A program made the translations under genes and the position numbers. A stretch of 64,000 nucleotides of DNA from Rhynchopus euleeides (taxonomy: Eukaryota; Euglenozoa; Diplonemea; Diplonemida; Diplonemidae). The notes under the pieces were generated by a model, which was not told the origin of the DNA, ran no database searches, and was given only the letters and a program-made list of their open reading frames with translations. The stretch spans positions 62,001 through 126,000 of the forward strand of contig OY723319.1 in assembly GCA_963210315.1 (NCBI GenBank). Direction: 5' to 3'. How positions within the stretch are numbered: the first letter of the stretch is position 1; the number at the start of each line of letters is the position of its first letter. Positions 52,601-62,516 of this stretch are shown piece after piece.

Positions 52601-53135
52601 CCACGTAGTGGCGCGTCAGCTGCACAGGGTTTGCCGGGTCCTTCAGGTCGATCACAAGGATGTAGTAGTCCCCGCTGGAGATGTACGCGTGTCCGCGGTG
52701 CACCACCACCCTCGCCTTCATGTCGCCCAGCAGCTCACCACGCAGCTCCGGCATCTGAGTGACGAAGTCGACACCGCGGAAGTCGATCACCACCAGGCGC
52801 CCTGTGCTGACCACACACAGGAAGTCCTTCGCCTCTGTGAAGGCCATTGCACCTGCAGGCACGGCGATGCTCCCGAGCGCCACAGGCACAGCGGGGTCCG
52901 ACACGCGGAAGAACTCCAACCCGTCCGCACGCAGCACCACCGCAACGTCGTCGCGCACAAGCACGTCGTTCGCGCGGCCCGCAATGCTCCCCACAGTGGC
53001 AGTCGTCACCGGCGCAGGTGTGTCCGGTGCCTCTGTCGGTGCTGCCGTCACAGGCACGACTGGAGGGAAGGGCGTGTCGAGCCCACTCGCTGCTGACGCC
53101 AGCATCAGCACCACCAAATGGCGCCCCATCGCCAT
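49671..53135 (-). CDS. LVIVD-propeller / mucin-stalk type I membrane protein (L2, intact)
   Basis: An intact 1154-residue frame from MAMGRHLV (53135; the open extension to 53348 is upstream sequence). Signal peptide 1-20; Thr/Pro segment; propeller 1 about 50-341 and propeller 2 about 383-668, each of about seven LVIVD-type repeats (GRLVVIDFRGVDFV, DTRVLNISVPATPV, GVEIIDVRAY; NLSIFDFLQEPPAL, GLRVVNITVPKSIK, HTLQVLDVSDYF). Then a Thr/Pro decamer array (675-898), EGF-like cluster CTSSDTCQVHGD..C.C (917-955), a Cys-pair domain (EADCANFDAGF .. LRIECGSIRAV, 962-1052), a second Cys cluster (1062-1095), one transmembrane helix (1105-1128) and a 25-residue tail. LVIVD repeats are known mostly from secreted propeller proteins. 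It is probably a surface adhesin held off the membrane by a glycosylated stalk; the ligand is unknown. Confidence 0.9.
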   Translation of the reverse strand: MAMGRHLVVLMLASAASGLDTPFPPVVPVTAAPTEAPDTPAPVTTATVGSIAGRANDVLVRDDVAVVLRADGLEFFRVSDPAVPVALGSIAVPAGAMAFTEAKDFLCVVSTGRLVVIDFRGVDFVTQMPELRGELLGDMKARVVVHRGHAYISSGDYYILVIDLKDPANPVQLTRHYVGASKALNAFAPQGDLLYVSTGEDTRVLNISVPATPVLVSRLWYAFADSVVAMQASGNYLFRVHQNGLLQTLNVTGETPVYITDTGRWAGYPSDFRGLYVEGTTAFVTDVQGYVRVADVTDPSRVLGVASFKTLAWVMGIDVADGYAYVSSYNGVEIIDVRAYHSPATGTPVPSPLVPPGAPTPGPAVPLPDARVGSADIPSPTAYPSVVMRGSVALLCGSTGIIPRVDVSTPASPQLLASVDYVPQRRVDAVALTPDNRFAFVAAAYAKNLSIFDFLQEPPALVYTSAAHGNQYVKDMVITEKVVYLLTSYSLDVLDITTISQPVLLSTVTGLNTAEWVAVRGDHVFVSQRYSLIVYNVSDPAAPVRVGGLAPWTPSAHFTVDGDWLYAVSEVGLRVVNITVPKSIKLVHTVPAPRFSVLTAVAVSGHHAYVSDRLGRLHMVDISTPETASVVHSYSTGPTGDAHLAVAGGYAYVVKANSSAHTLQVLDVSDYFYRTVSPPTPVPTLAPTAVPVVTVAPTSSPVTPVPTAAPTSAPDTAVPTDAPVVTVAPTTTPATTGSPTIAPETTAPTVAPSTTVAPTATPGATVAPTATPVTTVAPTGTPPATAAPTAAPGTTLAPTAAPTATPGTTVAPTATPATTASPTAAPATTTAPTAAPGATLTPTAAPTATPGTTATPATTVAPTATPATTNAPTAAPGTTLAPTAAPTATPATTTSPPVTTAEPTPVPTVSPAGKAVVWCTSSDTCQVHGDTAATCDTQAQGCVCGSGFSAVGPALVCVAEGSNATASVQIEIVWEADCANFDAGFTDLVREVVAAATGRAQVALRIECGSIRAVAVVDGVAFEDVALLDVAAELELRTSQDPRYTAMHAALGNGTAQVSVVQPCSVVGASLVERTDNGTCAALACTAGYQLAEQNCVRTSDSDDDLEGWAIALIVVLVVAVFAAVAGAAVFLIRRRGQSDLCPEQKTEPVQTEV
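50445..51110 (-). repeat. Thr/Pro mucin-like array of L2
   Basis: About 22 of the 30-bp units. Relative to L1 whole blocks of units are missing in frame. Confidence 0.88.
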
Positions 53136-53162
53136 CACGTCGTGCAAGGTTGTGTGTGTTAT

Positions 53163-53164
53163 CT
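53163..53164 (-). promoter_or_regulatory. Candidate splice/trans-splice acceptor AG of L2
   Basis: ACACACACCTTGCAG, then a 27-nt leader identical to that of L1. Confidence 0.45.
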
Positions 53165-53931
53165 GCAAGGTGTGTGTGTGGGCCACGCTGTGCCTCGCGT
53201 TGAAGCAGTCCTCGGTGCCCAACAATTCCCCGCGTGTCTGTGACCCTCCCTCCCGCCACGGGAGTGCCACTCCGACAAACCACCCGGGACACGTTAGCAC
53301 GCTCCACCGACAAGCCGGAATCTCCAGACCAGAACCCACACACCCCACCCGTCAGGGTCCCGTCACCTGCACCATCGACTGCCGCATACCCTATCGATGT
53401 GTGAATGTGTTGACTCGCGAATGGGAAAGTAAAGTCGCAGATGTTGCACGTATCCTGTTCATGGCCTCGAATCGTAATCACGACTTCACGTGCGTGTCAC
53501 GTCGTGATCGTGTTGCAAGCTTCACTCAAACGACAACGTCCGTCGGAGCCGGACTACGTTGACAAGCAGTGCGCAGGTGGGCAGGACCTGCCGCGCTTAG
53601 CTTGGAACAGGAGGGGCGAAGATCTTCTTTTCGGGCCACCCTCGCAATGAGTGGTGTGCTCTGTCCCCTGTGACAGAATCAATTCTCGGGGAGTGGCGAC
53701 CACCGAGAAAAGCTCGGTGCCTGCCCCAGGAGTGGGAACTGGATGGCACCAGGTTCCCCCTCCCACATGGGCGTACCGCAGGTCCCGAAGTGTGTCACAA
53801 AAATGAGTGTGATTCGCGAATGTGAAATCCTGCTTCACGACGTGATCCGAAAATAAAGACGTGATCACGAAGGGGTATTTGTGATCATATCCTTGGGGTC
53901 CTTGGGGGTTGTAGTGGGAGGGTAGCCCGTA

Positions 53932-53964
53932 TTATGCATTACCTGGGACCCAGGTAATGCATAA
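53932..53964. repeat. Perfect 33-bp palindrome
   Basis: TTATGCATTACCTGGG, A, CCCAGGTAATGCATAA: a 16-bp perfect inverted repeat with a single central base. Confidence 0.9.
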
Positions 53965-54015
53965 CACCAGCAGACTAGCCACCTCCGTGTTGAAGCGGCT
54001 GGCAGGGGTGGGCTG

Positions 54016-54062
54016 GTCTGGAGGGGCACCAGGTGGCCCCTTAGCCACCTGGTGCCCTCCAG
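54016..54062. repeat. Inverted repeat hairpin
   Basis: GGAGGGGCACCAGGTGG pairs with CCACCTGGTGCCCTCC around a short loop, about 50 bp after the preceding palindrome. Confidence 0.8.
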
Positions 54063-56128
54063 GTGCTGCCAGCGTCGAAAAGTGGAGTGCCAAAAATCCA
54101 TCCGGACCAGAATCACCCCCCTACGACAGCAGCGGAAGAGGTCACATTGGTCTCCACCGTGCCGCCCCCGTGTGCAAGCCCCCCGGATCTGGGGGTGGAA
54201 ACTCAAAATCACCGGGTCGACGGTCGACGCTAAGCGACATGCCTGGTGAAAGAGTGGAGGAGGGAAGGGGGGTGGGGGGGTTCCGAGCAGAGTCTGTTTC
54301 CTTCTCGGTGTGTCCAGCTCGGCCCGGTTGTTCGCAATTGTGCCCAACACGTGCACGTGAGGGTAACAGGTTCCTCGGGTGGTCGAGCGGAAGCATCAAC
54401 CGCATCGAGAAGGAAATGATGATTGTTCATTGCTCACTTTAGTTCTTTTCTCCGGTTCTTTCAGGAGGGTGCGGAGCTGGCCCGCACACGCAGCTACATT
54501 CTAGCCCGATTGGGGGCTTGTGCTGTGACTCGAGGGTGTGTGGCGGGCCAGCACCGCACAGGGTCGACCCACCCAAAAAAAAAGTGGTCAACACAAACAC
54601 CACCACGCCTGTCATCTTGAACGATTCTACAGTCTTTGACGGTATTTGTAGCACCCCCTGTGAGGGGTCGCTGTTGTTCACCTACGGCGGCATCTTTTTA
54701 TAGCGAAGGCAGCTCCCGAATAAATGCAGTAGTTGGGGGGTCCCGGCTGCAAGCCCCTTTCAGGGTTGCAGTGATCCCCGGCCTTGCTCGCGATCTGCAT
54801 TCGCCACGGGCCTGGGGATAGCGTCTGCGAATTGCATAGTTAGAATGTAGTTCTGAGGTGAAAGGCGGCGGCGAAATCAGCCACCCCTTTGCACAGCCTT
54901 TAGTGGTAATCAGTTACGAGCAAACTGCTGCTTGATGTGATCGCCACGATGACACACACACACAAGCCCTCAAGACTCTTGGAGCGGCCTGACTATTTAG
55001 TGTCTTTGTCGCAGCAAGGGGGCGATATATACCGCCTTTTTTTTTATTAATTTCACGTGTCAGTGTTTGACTTTTTCGCAACTTCATTTCTCCCTTTTCT
55101 CCCTCTCCAACCCCACCCGTGACACCACCAGGGTTTAGCTAGCCCTGGTCCGATTATCCCCGGTTCTTCGCTGAAGAGACGCGGCCGGGGGGAGGGGTAC
55201 GCGTCGAAACCGGTGTCACGTCGTGTTGGGGAATCCTTCGGGAGTGCGATACTGAAGGGGAGGTGCTACTGCCCGTGCAGGGCGACACCGCCTGAAAACT
55301 TGATAACCACACACACACACACACACGTTAGCCTTTGTAGTTTGAACGATTTTTGAACGATTTTTGGCCGTGCTCGTAGCATTCCCCGTTGAGGGGGTCG
55401 CTATTTCGTGTTCTCCTGGCCGCACGGAGGCATTGCCTTACGTCGCCTCTTCCTCTTTTCCTTTGGTGGTGTGTTGGTCTGGCACAGAGGGCGGGACCGT
55501 GCTGATATGCACAGTGACGACTCTCCCTTTTGTTTTGTGCCCGCCTCCACCGAGATTCGGCTGATGCCTCTCAGACTGGGGGCGGGCGGTCGCCGACCCT
55601 TTTCTGTACGAGGTTTTCCACAGGCTGCACACCTGCCCCGCGGCTGTGTGGCAGTCTTCGCGGAGTGCAATGCGAAGGTCTGGCCTGACGTGGTGTGACT
55701 ATTTAGACTCCAGGTGTCTCCACCCTTCCTGGTCTGGGGAGCCTCGGTACCCAAGCAGTTTTCGGTCATGCCCTGGACCACGGCCGTGCTAGACTCCTGG
55801 TGCAGGCACCCGTCATGGTCCGGGGACGGCCCCCCCAGGCAGTTTAACGTCTTACCCAGGACCTTTTTTTTTTCCCTCCAAAGTTTTGTGTAGGTCGCAC
55901 CGAGCGAACTCTCTGGGTATGCCTCCACTGACACACACACACACACACGCGACTCCACATCGTTTAGTGAAAGCTTGCGCCAATCGAACTCTGACGCCCT
56001 GCCTCCACTGTGTCAGACACCTGTGGTCTCGCCGATACCCCCGCATTTCGGACCACGTTCGTCGCCAAAAAAAACCCAGGAAATGGAACACTACCGACAC
56101 ATGTCACTGAACACGAAGGAATGGGGAG

Positions 56129-56195
56129 GGGTTTGATCGTCGAGGGGGAATGGAAAAGTAAATCTCCCAGCACCTTCTCGCAATGTTAGTCCTTT
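56129..56195 (+). repeat. Short dispersed repeat, copy 2
   Basis: Partner of 38723-38788. Confidence 0.75.
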
Positions 56196-56349
56196 TTGTA
56201 GTCACTACACCAGATATGTTGTGCAAGGCAGATGAATGCACAACGGGAGGGTGTGTAGCAGTTGTCTGTCAGTGGCTTGGTGGTTGGACCGCAATACAGT
56301 ATCACTAAAACACAACCAGGTGTCTGTACGTAATACGTAGTCTCTCAGG

Positions 56350-56510
56350 AATGGGGGGGGGGGGTTGTGGTGAAACGCGCACACCTCGGCCTGTGATGAG
56401 GTGAGATGTGGCTCTGCATTTACGGCACTGCGCGTGCCGAAAACTCAAATCGGGCCTGCTTTCTCCGTGTTCCATTTCCTCCTTCATTTGCACGAGGCTC
56501 GCAAAAAACA
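56350..56510 (+). repeat. Dispersed repeat, partner of 46728-46930
   Basis: It shares GTTGTGGTGAAACGCGCACA through CATTTCCTCCTTCAT with substitutions. The related start (GACACATGTCACTGAACAC) is displaced to about 56095 by about 210 bp of other sequence. Confidence 0.8.
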
Positions 56511-57182
56511 GAAGATAATGATGTTGTTTTGTGTATTGCTTTTGGAAGGCCTCCGTCGCAGCAAGGCGACGCCCTTACAAAAGAACAGCACGAATCTCCA
56601 TGGGAGTGGTGCAGCACACACCCACCTCTGCCCTTGATGTGCCATACACTGCCAATCCGCCCAGCATCCAAAAAAATATATACCCCAGGCCACAAGAAGA
56701 AACGCGACGGAGTGGGTGGGGCGGATGACTTAGCTCATACGGTAGAAAGAAGCCGTCTGTGCAGCTGCACGAGCCACCAGGTGCACCGTCTGTGCCACTC
56801 ACAGTTGTGACAACCCCGACGTCGCGAGGCTGGGCAGCGCAGACGTCTGCATCTCCCAGGCAAGACACACCCAGACACACCGCAGCCACTCGGCGGCGCC
56901 TTCTCTGCTACACAACAGGGAGCGCGTGACGCACAAAGAAGGGTTCGGATCCGCACACATTATACACACTGTTCCAATGCGGGGGGGGGGGGGGTCCAGC
57001 AAAGTGGCAACAACCAAGCAGGGGTCGGAGGCAACAATGCACCAAGCACCTCGGCACCCGAGTGGGCAGCCGTCACGGCTCGCCGAGGGCTGAAGGCAGG
57101 GGAGTGGCTGTCGCAGCCAGACGCACAGGGGTGGGGTTGGAGGGGGTGGGTGTGGGGAGGGGAGGGGAGGGGAGAGGGGCGG

Positions 57183-60100
57183 CTAAGCCGAAACTCGCGA
57201 AGGTTCTGTATTCTCACGGCAGGTGGAGAGGGGCGACCGGGCACACACGACGGCGCCTGCAACAGCGCCAAACACGGTGGCGATAAGTATGACGATGAGG
57301 GCGATGGCCCAGCCTTCCAGGCCGTCGTCGCTGTCGGAGGTGCGAACGCAGTTCTGTTCGGCCAGCTGGTAGCCGGCAGTGCAGGCAAGTGCGGCGCAGG
57401 TGCCGTTGTCGGTGCGTTCCACCAGCGAGGCACCCACCACACTGCAGGGCTGCACAACGGACACCTGTGCGATGCTGTTCCCGAGGGCGGCGTGCATTGC
57501 GGTGTAGCGCGGGTCCTGAGAGGTGCGCAGCTGCATGAGGGCACCCACACGCATTGCAGACACAGCATCATAGGGCAACCCGTCGACGACGGCGACGGCA
57601 CGGATGGAGCCGCACTCGATGCGCAGCGCCACCTGTGCACGGCCTGTGGCAGCAGCGACAACCTCGCGCACCAGGTCTGTGAACCCGGCGTCAAAGTTGG
57701 CGCAGTCGGCCTCCCACACAATCTCGATCTGCACGGAGGCTGTTGCGTTGGAGCCCTCTGCCACACACACGAGGGCGGGGCCCACAGCCGAGAAGCCGCT
57801 GCCGCACACGCAGCCCTGGGCCTGCGTGTCGCATGTGGCCGCAGTGTCCCCGTGCACCTGGCACGTGTCGCTCGACGTGCACCACACAACAGCCTTCCCA
57901 GCCGGAGACACGGTCGGCACAGGTGTAGGTTCCGCCGTCGTCACAGGAGGTGAGGTGGTGGTTGCAGGCGTCGCTGTGGGTGCAGCAGTGGGTGTCAACG
58001 TCGTGCCAGGTGCAGCAGTCGGTGCGTTGGTCGTGGCAGGTGTGGCAGTTGGCGCAACAGTCGTGGCAGGAGTCGCAGTGGTCCCAGGCGTCGCTGTGGG
58101 TGCAGCAGTGGGTGTCAACGTCGCGCCAGGTGCAGCAGTCGGTGCGGTGGTCGTGGCAGGTGTGACAGTTGGCGCAACAGTCGTGGCAGGAGTCGCAGTC
58201 GGTGACGCAGTGGTACCAGGGGTGGCGGTTGGTGCAACAGTCGGCGCAACCGTAGCATGAGGTGTCACCGTAGGGGCATCAGTTGCAACAGGAGCGCGAG
58301 TCGGCACATCTGTGGCAGCGGGACCGGTCGGGGCAGCAGTGGGCACACTAGTTGCTGGTGCAGATGTCGGGGCAACAGTGGGCACACTAGTTGCTGGTGC
58401 AGATGTCGGGGCAACAGTGACGACAGGCACTGCAGTCGGTGCAAGTGTCGGCACTGGTGTCGGGGGAGACAGTGTGCGGTAGAAAAAGTCACTAACGTCG
58501 AGCACCTGCAACGTGTGCGCACTGCTGTTGGCCTTCGTCACGTACGCGTACCCGCCTGCCACCGCCAGGTGTGCGTCACCCGTCCCCGCTGTGCTGTACG
58601 AGTGCACCACGGACGCAGTCTCGGGCGTGCTGATGTCCACCACGTGCAGGCGCCCCAGCCTGTCTGACACGTACGCGTGGTGCCCGGACACAGCCACTGC
58701 CGTCAGCACCGAGAAGCGAGGAGCAGGCACAGTGTGCACGAGCTTGATCGACTTCGGCACAGTGATGTTCACAACGCGCAGACCCACCTCAGACACGGCG
58801 TACAGCCAGTCACCGTCAACGGTGAAGTGTGCGCTCGGAGTCCAAGGCGCCAGTCCCGCCACACGCACAGGCGCTGCCGGGTCAGACACGTTGTAGACAA
58901 TCAGGGAGTACCTCTGTGACACAAAGACGTGGTCACCCCGCACAGCAACCCATTCTGCATTGTTCAGCCCAGGCACACTCGAGAGCTGGACGGGCTGCGA
59001 AATGGTCGTGATGTCGAGCACATCAAGTGTGTACCGCGTCAGCAGGTACACGAACTTCTCCGTGATGACCATGTCCGTCATGTACGTGCTACCGTGTGCA
59101 GCGCTTGTATACACAAGTGCTGGCGGTTCCTGCAAGAAGTCGAAGATGGACAGGTTCTTTGCGTACGCTGCTGCCACAAATGCGAAGCGGTTGTCGGGAG
59201 TCAGTGCCACTGCATCCACCCTGCGCTGCGGCACGTAGTCGACGGAAGCCAGCAGCTGTGGGGACGCAGGGGTCGACACGTCCACACGCGGGATGATGCC
59301 CGTTGACCCACACAGCAGGGCCACAGACCCACGCATCACCACGGAAGGATTGGCGTACGCGTTGTCGGGGCTCGGGATGTCTGCACTGCCGACACGTGCG
59401 TCAGGGAGCGGAACCGCAGGTCCGGGTGTGGGTGCACCTGGCGGCACGAGCGGGGAAGGCACGGGTGTGCCAGTGGCAGGCGAGTGGTACGTACGCACGT
59501 CGATGATCTCCACCCCGTTGTAGGAGCTGACGTATGCGTACCCGTCAGCAACGTCGATCCCCATCACCCATGCAAGCGTCTTGAACGATGCTACACCCAG
59601 CACACGCGACGGGTCTGTCACGTCTGCCACACGCACGTACCCTTGCACGTCAGTGACGAAGGCAGTTGTCCCCTCCACGTACAGTCCACGGAAGTCGCTC
59701 GGGTACCCCGCCCACCTTCCTGTGTCTGTGATGTACACAGGCGTCTCCCCCGTCACGTTGAGCGTCTGCAGCAACCCGTTCTGATGCACACGGAAGAGGT
59801 AGTTCCCGGAAGCCTGCATTGCCACCACGCTGTCCGCGAATGCGTACCACAGTCGCGACACCAGCACGGGAGTCGCTGGGACTGAGATGTTGAGAACACG
59901 TGTGTCCTCACACGTGCTGACGTACAGCAGGTCGCCCTGTGGTGTGAACGCGTTCAGTGCCTTCGAGGCACCCACGTAGTGGCGCGTCAGCTGCACAGGG
60001 TTTGCCGGGTCCTTCAGGTCGATCACAAGGATGTAGTAGTCCCCGCTGGAGATGTACGCGTATCCGCGGTGCACCACCACCCTCGCCTTCATGTCGCCCA

Positions 60101-62516
60101 GCAGCTCACCACGCAGCTCCGGCATCTGAGTGACGAAGTCGACACCGCGGAAGTCGATCACCACCAGGCGCCCTGTGCTGACCACACACAGGAAGTCCTT
60201 CGCCTCTGTGAAGGCCATTGCACCTGCAGGCACGGTGATGCTCCCGAGCGCCACAGGCACAGCGGGGTCCGACACGCGGAAGAACTCCAACCCGTCCGCG
60301 CGCAGCACCACCGCAACGTCGTCGCGCACAAGCACGTCGTTCGCACGCCCCGCAATGCTCCCCACAGTGGCAGTCGTCACCGGCGCAGGTGTGTCCGGTG
60401 CCTCTGTCGGTGCTGCCGTCACAGGGACCTGCACAAGCGGCGTCGGCTCCGGTGTCGGGCCTGTGGGAGCAGGCGTGGGTGGTGGCGTCGACCAGTGGGC
60501 CGACACGTCGAGCACCTGCAACGTGTGTGCACTGCTGTTGGCCTTCGTCACGTACGCGTACCCGCCTGCCACCGCCAGGTGTGCGTCACCCGTCCCCCCT
60601 GTGCTGTACGAGTGCACCACGGACGCAGTCTCGGGCGTGCTGATGTCCACCACGTGCAGGCGCCCCAGCCTGTCTGACACGTACGCGTGGTGCCCGGACA
60701 CAGCCACTGCCGTCAGCACCGAGAAGCGAGGAGCAGGCACAGTGTGCACGAGCTTGATCGACTTCGGCACAGTGATGTTCACAACACGCAGACCCACCTC
60801 AGACACGGCGTACAGCCAGTCACCATCAACGGTGAAGTGTGCGCTCGGAGTCCACGGCGCCAGTCCCCCCACGCGCACAGGCGCTGCCGGGTCAGACACG
60901 TTGTAGACAATCAGGGAGTACCTCTGTGACACAAAGACGTGGTCACCCCGCACAGCAACCCATTCTGCATTGTTCAGCCCAGGCACACTCGAGAGCTGGA
61001 CGGGCTGCGAAATGGTCGTGATGTCGAGCACATCAAGTGTGTACCGCGTCAGCAGGTACACGAACTTCTCCGTGATGACCATGTCCGTCATGTACGTGCT
61101 ACCGTGTGCAGCGCTTGTGTACACAAGTGCTGGCGGTTCCTGCAAGAAGTCGAAGATGGACAGGTTCTTTGCGTACGCTGCTGCCACAAATGCGAAGCGG
61201 TTGTCGGGAGTCAGTGCCACTGCATCCACCCTGCGCTGCGGCACGTAGTCGACGGAAGCCAGCAGCTGTGGGGACGCAGGGGTCGACACGTCCACACGCG
61301 GGATGATGCCCGTTGACCCACACAGCAGGGCCACAGACCCACGCATCACCACGGAAGGATTGGCGTACGCGTTGTCGGGGCTTGGGATGTCTGCACTGCC
61401 GACACGTGCGTCAGGGAGCGGAACCGCAGGTCCGGGTGTAGGTGCACCTGGCGGCACGAGCGGGGAAGGCACGGGTGTGCCAGTGGCAGGCGAGTGGTAC
61501 GCACGCACGTCGATGATCTCCACCCCGTTGTAGGAGCTGACGTATGCGTACCCGTCAGCAACATCGATCCCCATCACCCATGCAAGCGTCTTGAACGATG
61601 CTACACCCAGCACACGCGACGGGTCTGTCACGTCTGCCACACGCACGTACCCTTGCACGTCAGTGACGAAGGCGGTTGTCCCCTCCACGTACAATCCACG
61701 GAAGTCGCTCGGGTACCCCGCCCACCTTCCCGTGTCTGTGATGTACACAGGCGTCTCCCCCGTCACGTTGAGCGTCTGCAGCAACCCGTTCTGGTGCACA
61801 CGGAAGAGGTAGTTCCCGGAAGCCTGCATTGCCACCACGCTGTCCGCGAATGCGTACCACAGTCGCGACACCAGCACGGGAGTCGCTGGGACTGAGATGT
61901 TGAGAACACGTGTGTCCTCACCCGTGCTGACGTACAGCAGGTCGCCCTGTGGTGTGAACGCGTTCAGTGCCTTCGAGACACCCACGTAGTGGCGCGTCAG
62001 CTGCACAGGGTTTGCCGGGTCCTTCAGGTCGATCACAAGGATGTAGTAGTCCCCGCTGGAGATGTACGCGTGTCCGCGGTGCACCACCACCCTCGCCTTC
62101 ATGTCGCCCAGCAGCTCACCACGCAGCTCCGGCATCTGAGTGACGAAGTCGACACCGCGGAAGTCGATCACCACCAGGCGCCCTGTGCTGACGACACACA
62201 GGAAGTCCTTCGCCTCTGTGAAGGCCATTGCACCTGCAGGCACGGTGATGCTCCCGAGCGCCACAGGTACAGCGGGGTCCGACACGCGGAAGAACTCCAA
62301 CCCGTCCGCACGCAGCACCACCGCAACGTCGTCCCGCACAAGCACGTCATTCGCGCGTCCCGCAATGCTCCCCACAGTGGCAGTCGTCACCGGCGCAGGT
62401 GTGTCCGGTGCCTCTGTCGGTGCTGCCGTCACAGGCACGACTGGAGGGAAGGGCGTGTCGAGCCCACTCGCTGCTGACGCCAGCATCAGCACCACCAAAT
62501 GGCGCCCCATCGCCAT
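57183..62516 (-). CDS. LVIVD-propeller / mucin-stalk membrane protein with duplicated ectodomain (L3)
   Basis: An intact 1777-residue frame from MAMGRHLV at 62516. Signal peptide; propellers 1 and 2 (coded 62370-60510); a unique 27-residue Pro/Thr linker (PPPTPAPTGPTPEPTPLVQ); a second, almost identical propeller pair (60420-58497); a Thr/Pro array of about 525 bp; EGF-like cluster; Cys-pair domain; second Cys cluster; transmembrane helix (GWAIALIVILIATVFGAVAG); and a tail unlike L1/L2 (CARSPLSTCRENTEPSRVSA). Within the Cys-pair domain a block (LPYDAVSAMRVGALMQ) replaces the L1/L2 version (VAFEDVALLDVAAELE) while both flanks stay nearly identical. The extended four-propeller ectodomain probably gives longer reach or avidity; that is inference. 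Confidence 0.9.
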   Translation of the reverse strand: MAMGRHLVVLMLASAASGLDTPFPPVVPVTAAPTEAPDTPAPVTTATVGSIAGRANDVLVRDDVAVVLRADGLEFFRVSDPAVPVALGSITVPAGAMAFTEAKDFLCVVSTGRLVVIDFRGVDFVTQMPELRGELLGDMKARVVVHRGHAYISSGDYYILVIDLKDPANPVQLTRHYVGVSKALNAFTPQGDLLYVSTGEDTRVLNISVPATPVLVSRLWYAFADSVVAMQASGNYLFRVHQNGLLQTLNVTGETPVYITDTGRWAGYPSDFRGLYVEGTTAFVTDVQGYVRVADVTDPSRVLGVASFKTLAWVMGIDVADGYAYVSSYNGVEIIDVRAYHSPATGTPVPSPLVPPGAPTPGPAVPLPDARVGSADIPSPDNAYANPSVVMRGSVALLCGSTGIIPRVDVSTPASPQLLASVDYVPQRRVDAVALTPDNRFAFVAAAYAKNLSIFDFLQEPPALVYTSAAHGSTYMTDMVITEKFVYLLTRYTLDVLDITTISQPVQLSSVPGLNNAEWVAVRGDHVFVSQRYSLIVYNVSDPAAPVRVGGLAPWTPSAHFTVDGDWLYAVSEVGLRVVNITVPKSIKLVHTVPAPRFSVLTAVAVSGHHAYVSDRLGRLHVVDISTPETASVVHSYSTGGTGDAHLAVAGGYAYVTKANSSAHTLQVLDVSAHWSTPPPTPAPTGPTPEPTPLVQVPVTAAPTEAPDTPAPVTTATVGSIAGRANDVLVRDDVAVVLRADGLEFFRVSDPAVPVALGSITVPAGAMAFTEAKDFLCVVSTGRLVVIDFRGVDFVTQMPELRGELLGDMKARVVVHRGYAYISSGDYYILVIDLKDPANPVQLTRHYVGASKALNAFTPQGDLLYVSTCEDTRVLNISVPATPVLVSRLWYAFADSVVAMQASGNYLFRVHQNGLLQTLNVTGETPVYITDTGRWAGYPSDFRGLYVEGTTAFVTDVQGYVRVADVTDPSRVLGVASFKTLAWVMGIDVADGYAYVSSYNGVEIIDVRTYHSPATGTPVPSPLVPPGAPTPGPAVPLPDARVGSADIPSPDNAYANPSVVMRGSVALLCGSTGIIPRVDVSTPASPQLLASVDYVPQRRVDAVALTPDNRFAFVAAAYAKNLSIFDFLQEPPALVYTSAAHGSTYMTDMVITEKFVYLLTRYTLDVLDITTISQPVQLSSVPGLNNAEWVAVRGDHVFVSQRYSLIVYNVSDPAAPVRVAGLAPWTPSAHFTVDGDWLYAVSEVGLRVVNITVPKSIKLVHTVPAPRFSVLTAVAVSGHHAYVSDRLGRLHVVDISTPETASVVHSYSTAGTGDAHLAVAGGYAYVTKANSSAHTLQVLDVSDFFYRTLSPPTPVPTLAPTAVPVVTVAPTSAPATSVPTVAPTSAPATSVPTAAPTGPAATDVPTRAPVATDAPTVTPHATVAPTVAPTATPGTTASPTATPATTVAPTVTPATTTAPTAAPGATLTPTAAPTATPGTTATPATTVAPTATPATTNAPTAAPGTTLTPTAAPTATPATTTSPPVTTAEPTPVPTVSPAGKAVVWCTSSDTCQVHGDTAATCDTQAQGCVCGSGFSAVGPALVCVAEGSNATASVQIEIVWEADCANFDAGFTDLVREVVAAATGRAQVALRIECGSIRAVAVVDGLPYDAVSAMRVGALMQLRTSQDPRYTAMHAALGNSIAQVSVVQPCSVVGASLVERTDNGTCAALACTAGYQLAEQNCVRTSDSDDGLEGWAIALIVILIATVFGAVAGAVVCARSPLSTCRENTEPSRVSA
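57945..58470 (-). repeat. Thr/Pro mucin-like array of L3
   Basis: The shortest array of the three paralogues, with irregular units at the propeller-proximal end (GPAATDVPTRAPVATDAP). Confidence 0.85.
58497..60425 (-). repeat. Internal propeller-pair duplication of L3, stalk-proximal copy
   Basis: 1929 bp (643 codons) matching 60507-62435 at an offset of exactly 2010 bp, with few substitutions and no frame-breaking indel. Confidence 0.92.
60507..62435 (-). repeat. Internal propeller-pair duplication of L3, N-terminal copy
   Basis: Partner of 58497-60425. An 81-bp unique linker separates the copies. Confidence 0.92.

Larger units (their letters stand above)
53165..57182. other. Long intergenic region, 4.0 kb
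   Basis: No gene is supported. It contains two strong palindromes (53932-53964, 54016-54062), AC microsatellites (55304-55325, 55930-55948), a T run (55040-55048), dispersed repeats at 56129-56195 and 56350-56510, and a G run (about 56982-56993). Confidence 0.5.

Noticed and set aside
54957-55325. AC/GT microsatellites as telomeric repeats
   Set aside because: Simple dinucleotide runs inside unique sequence, not a TTAGGG-type array and not at a sequence end.
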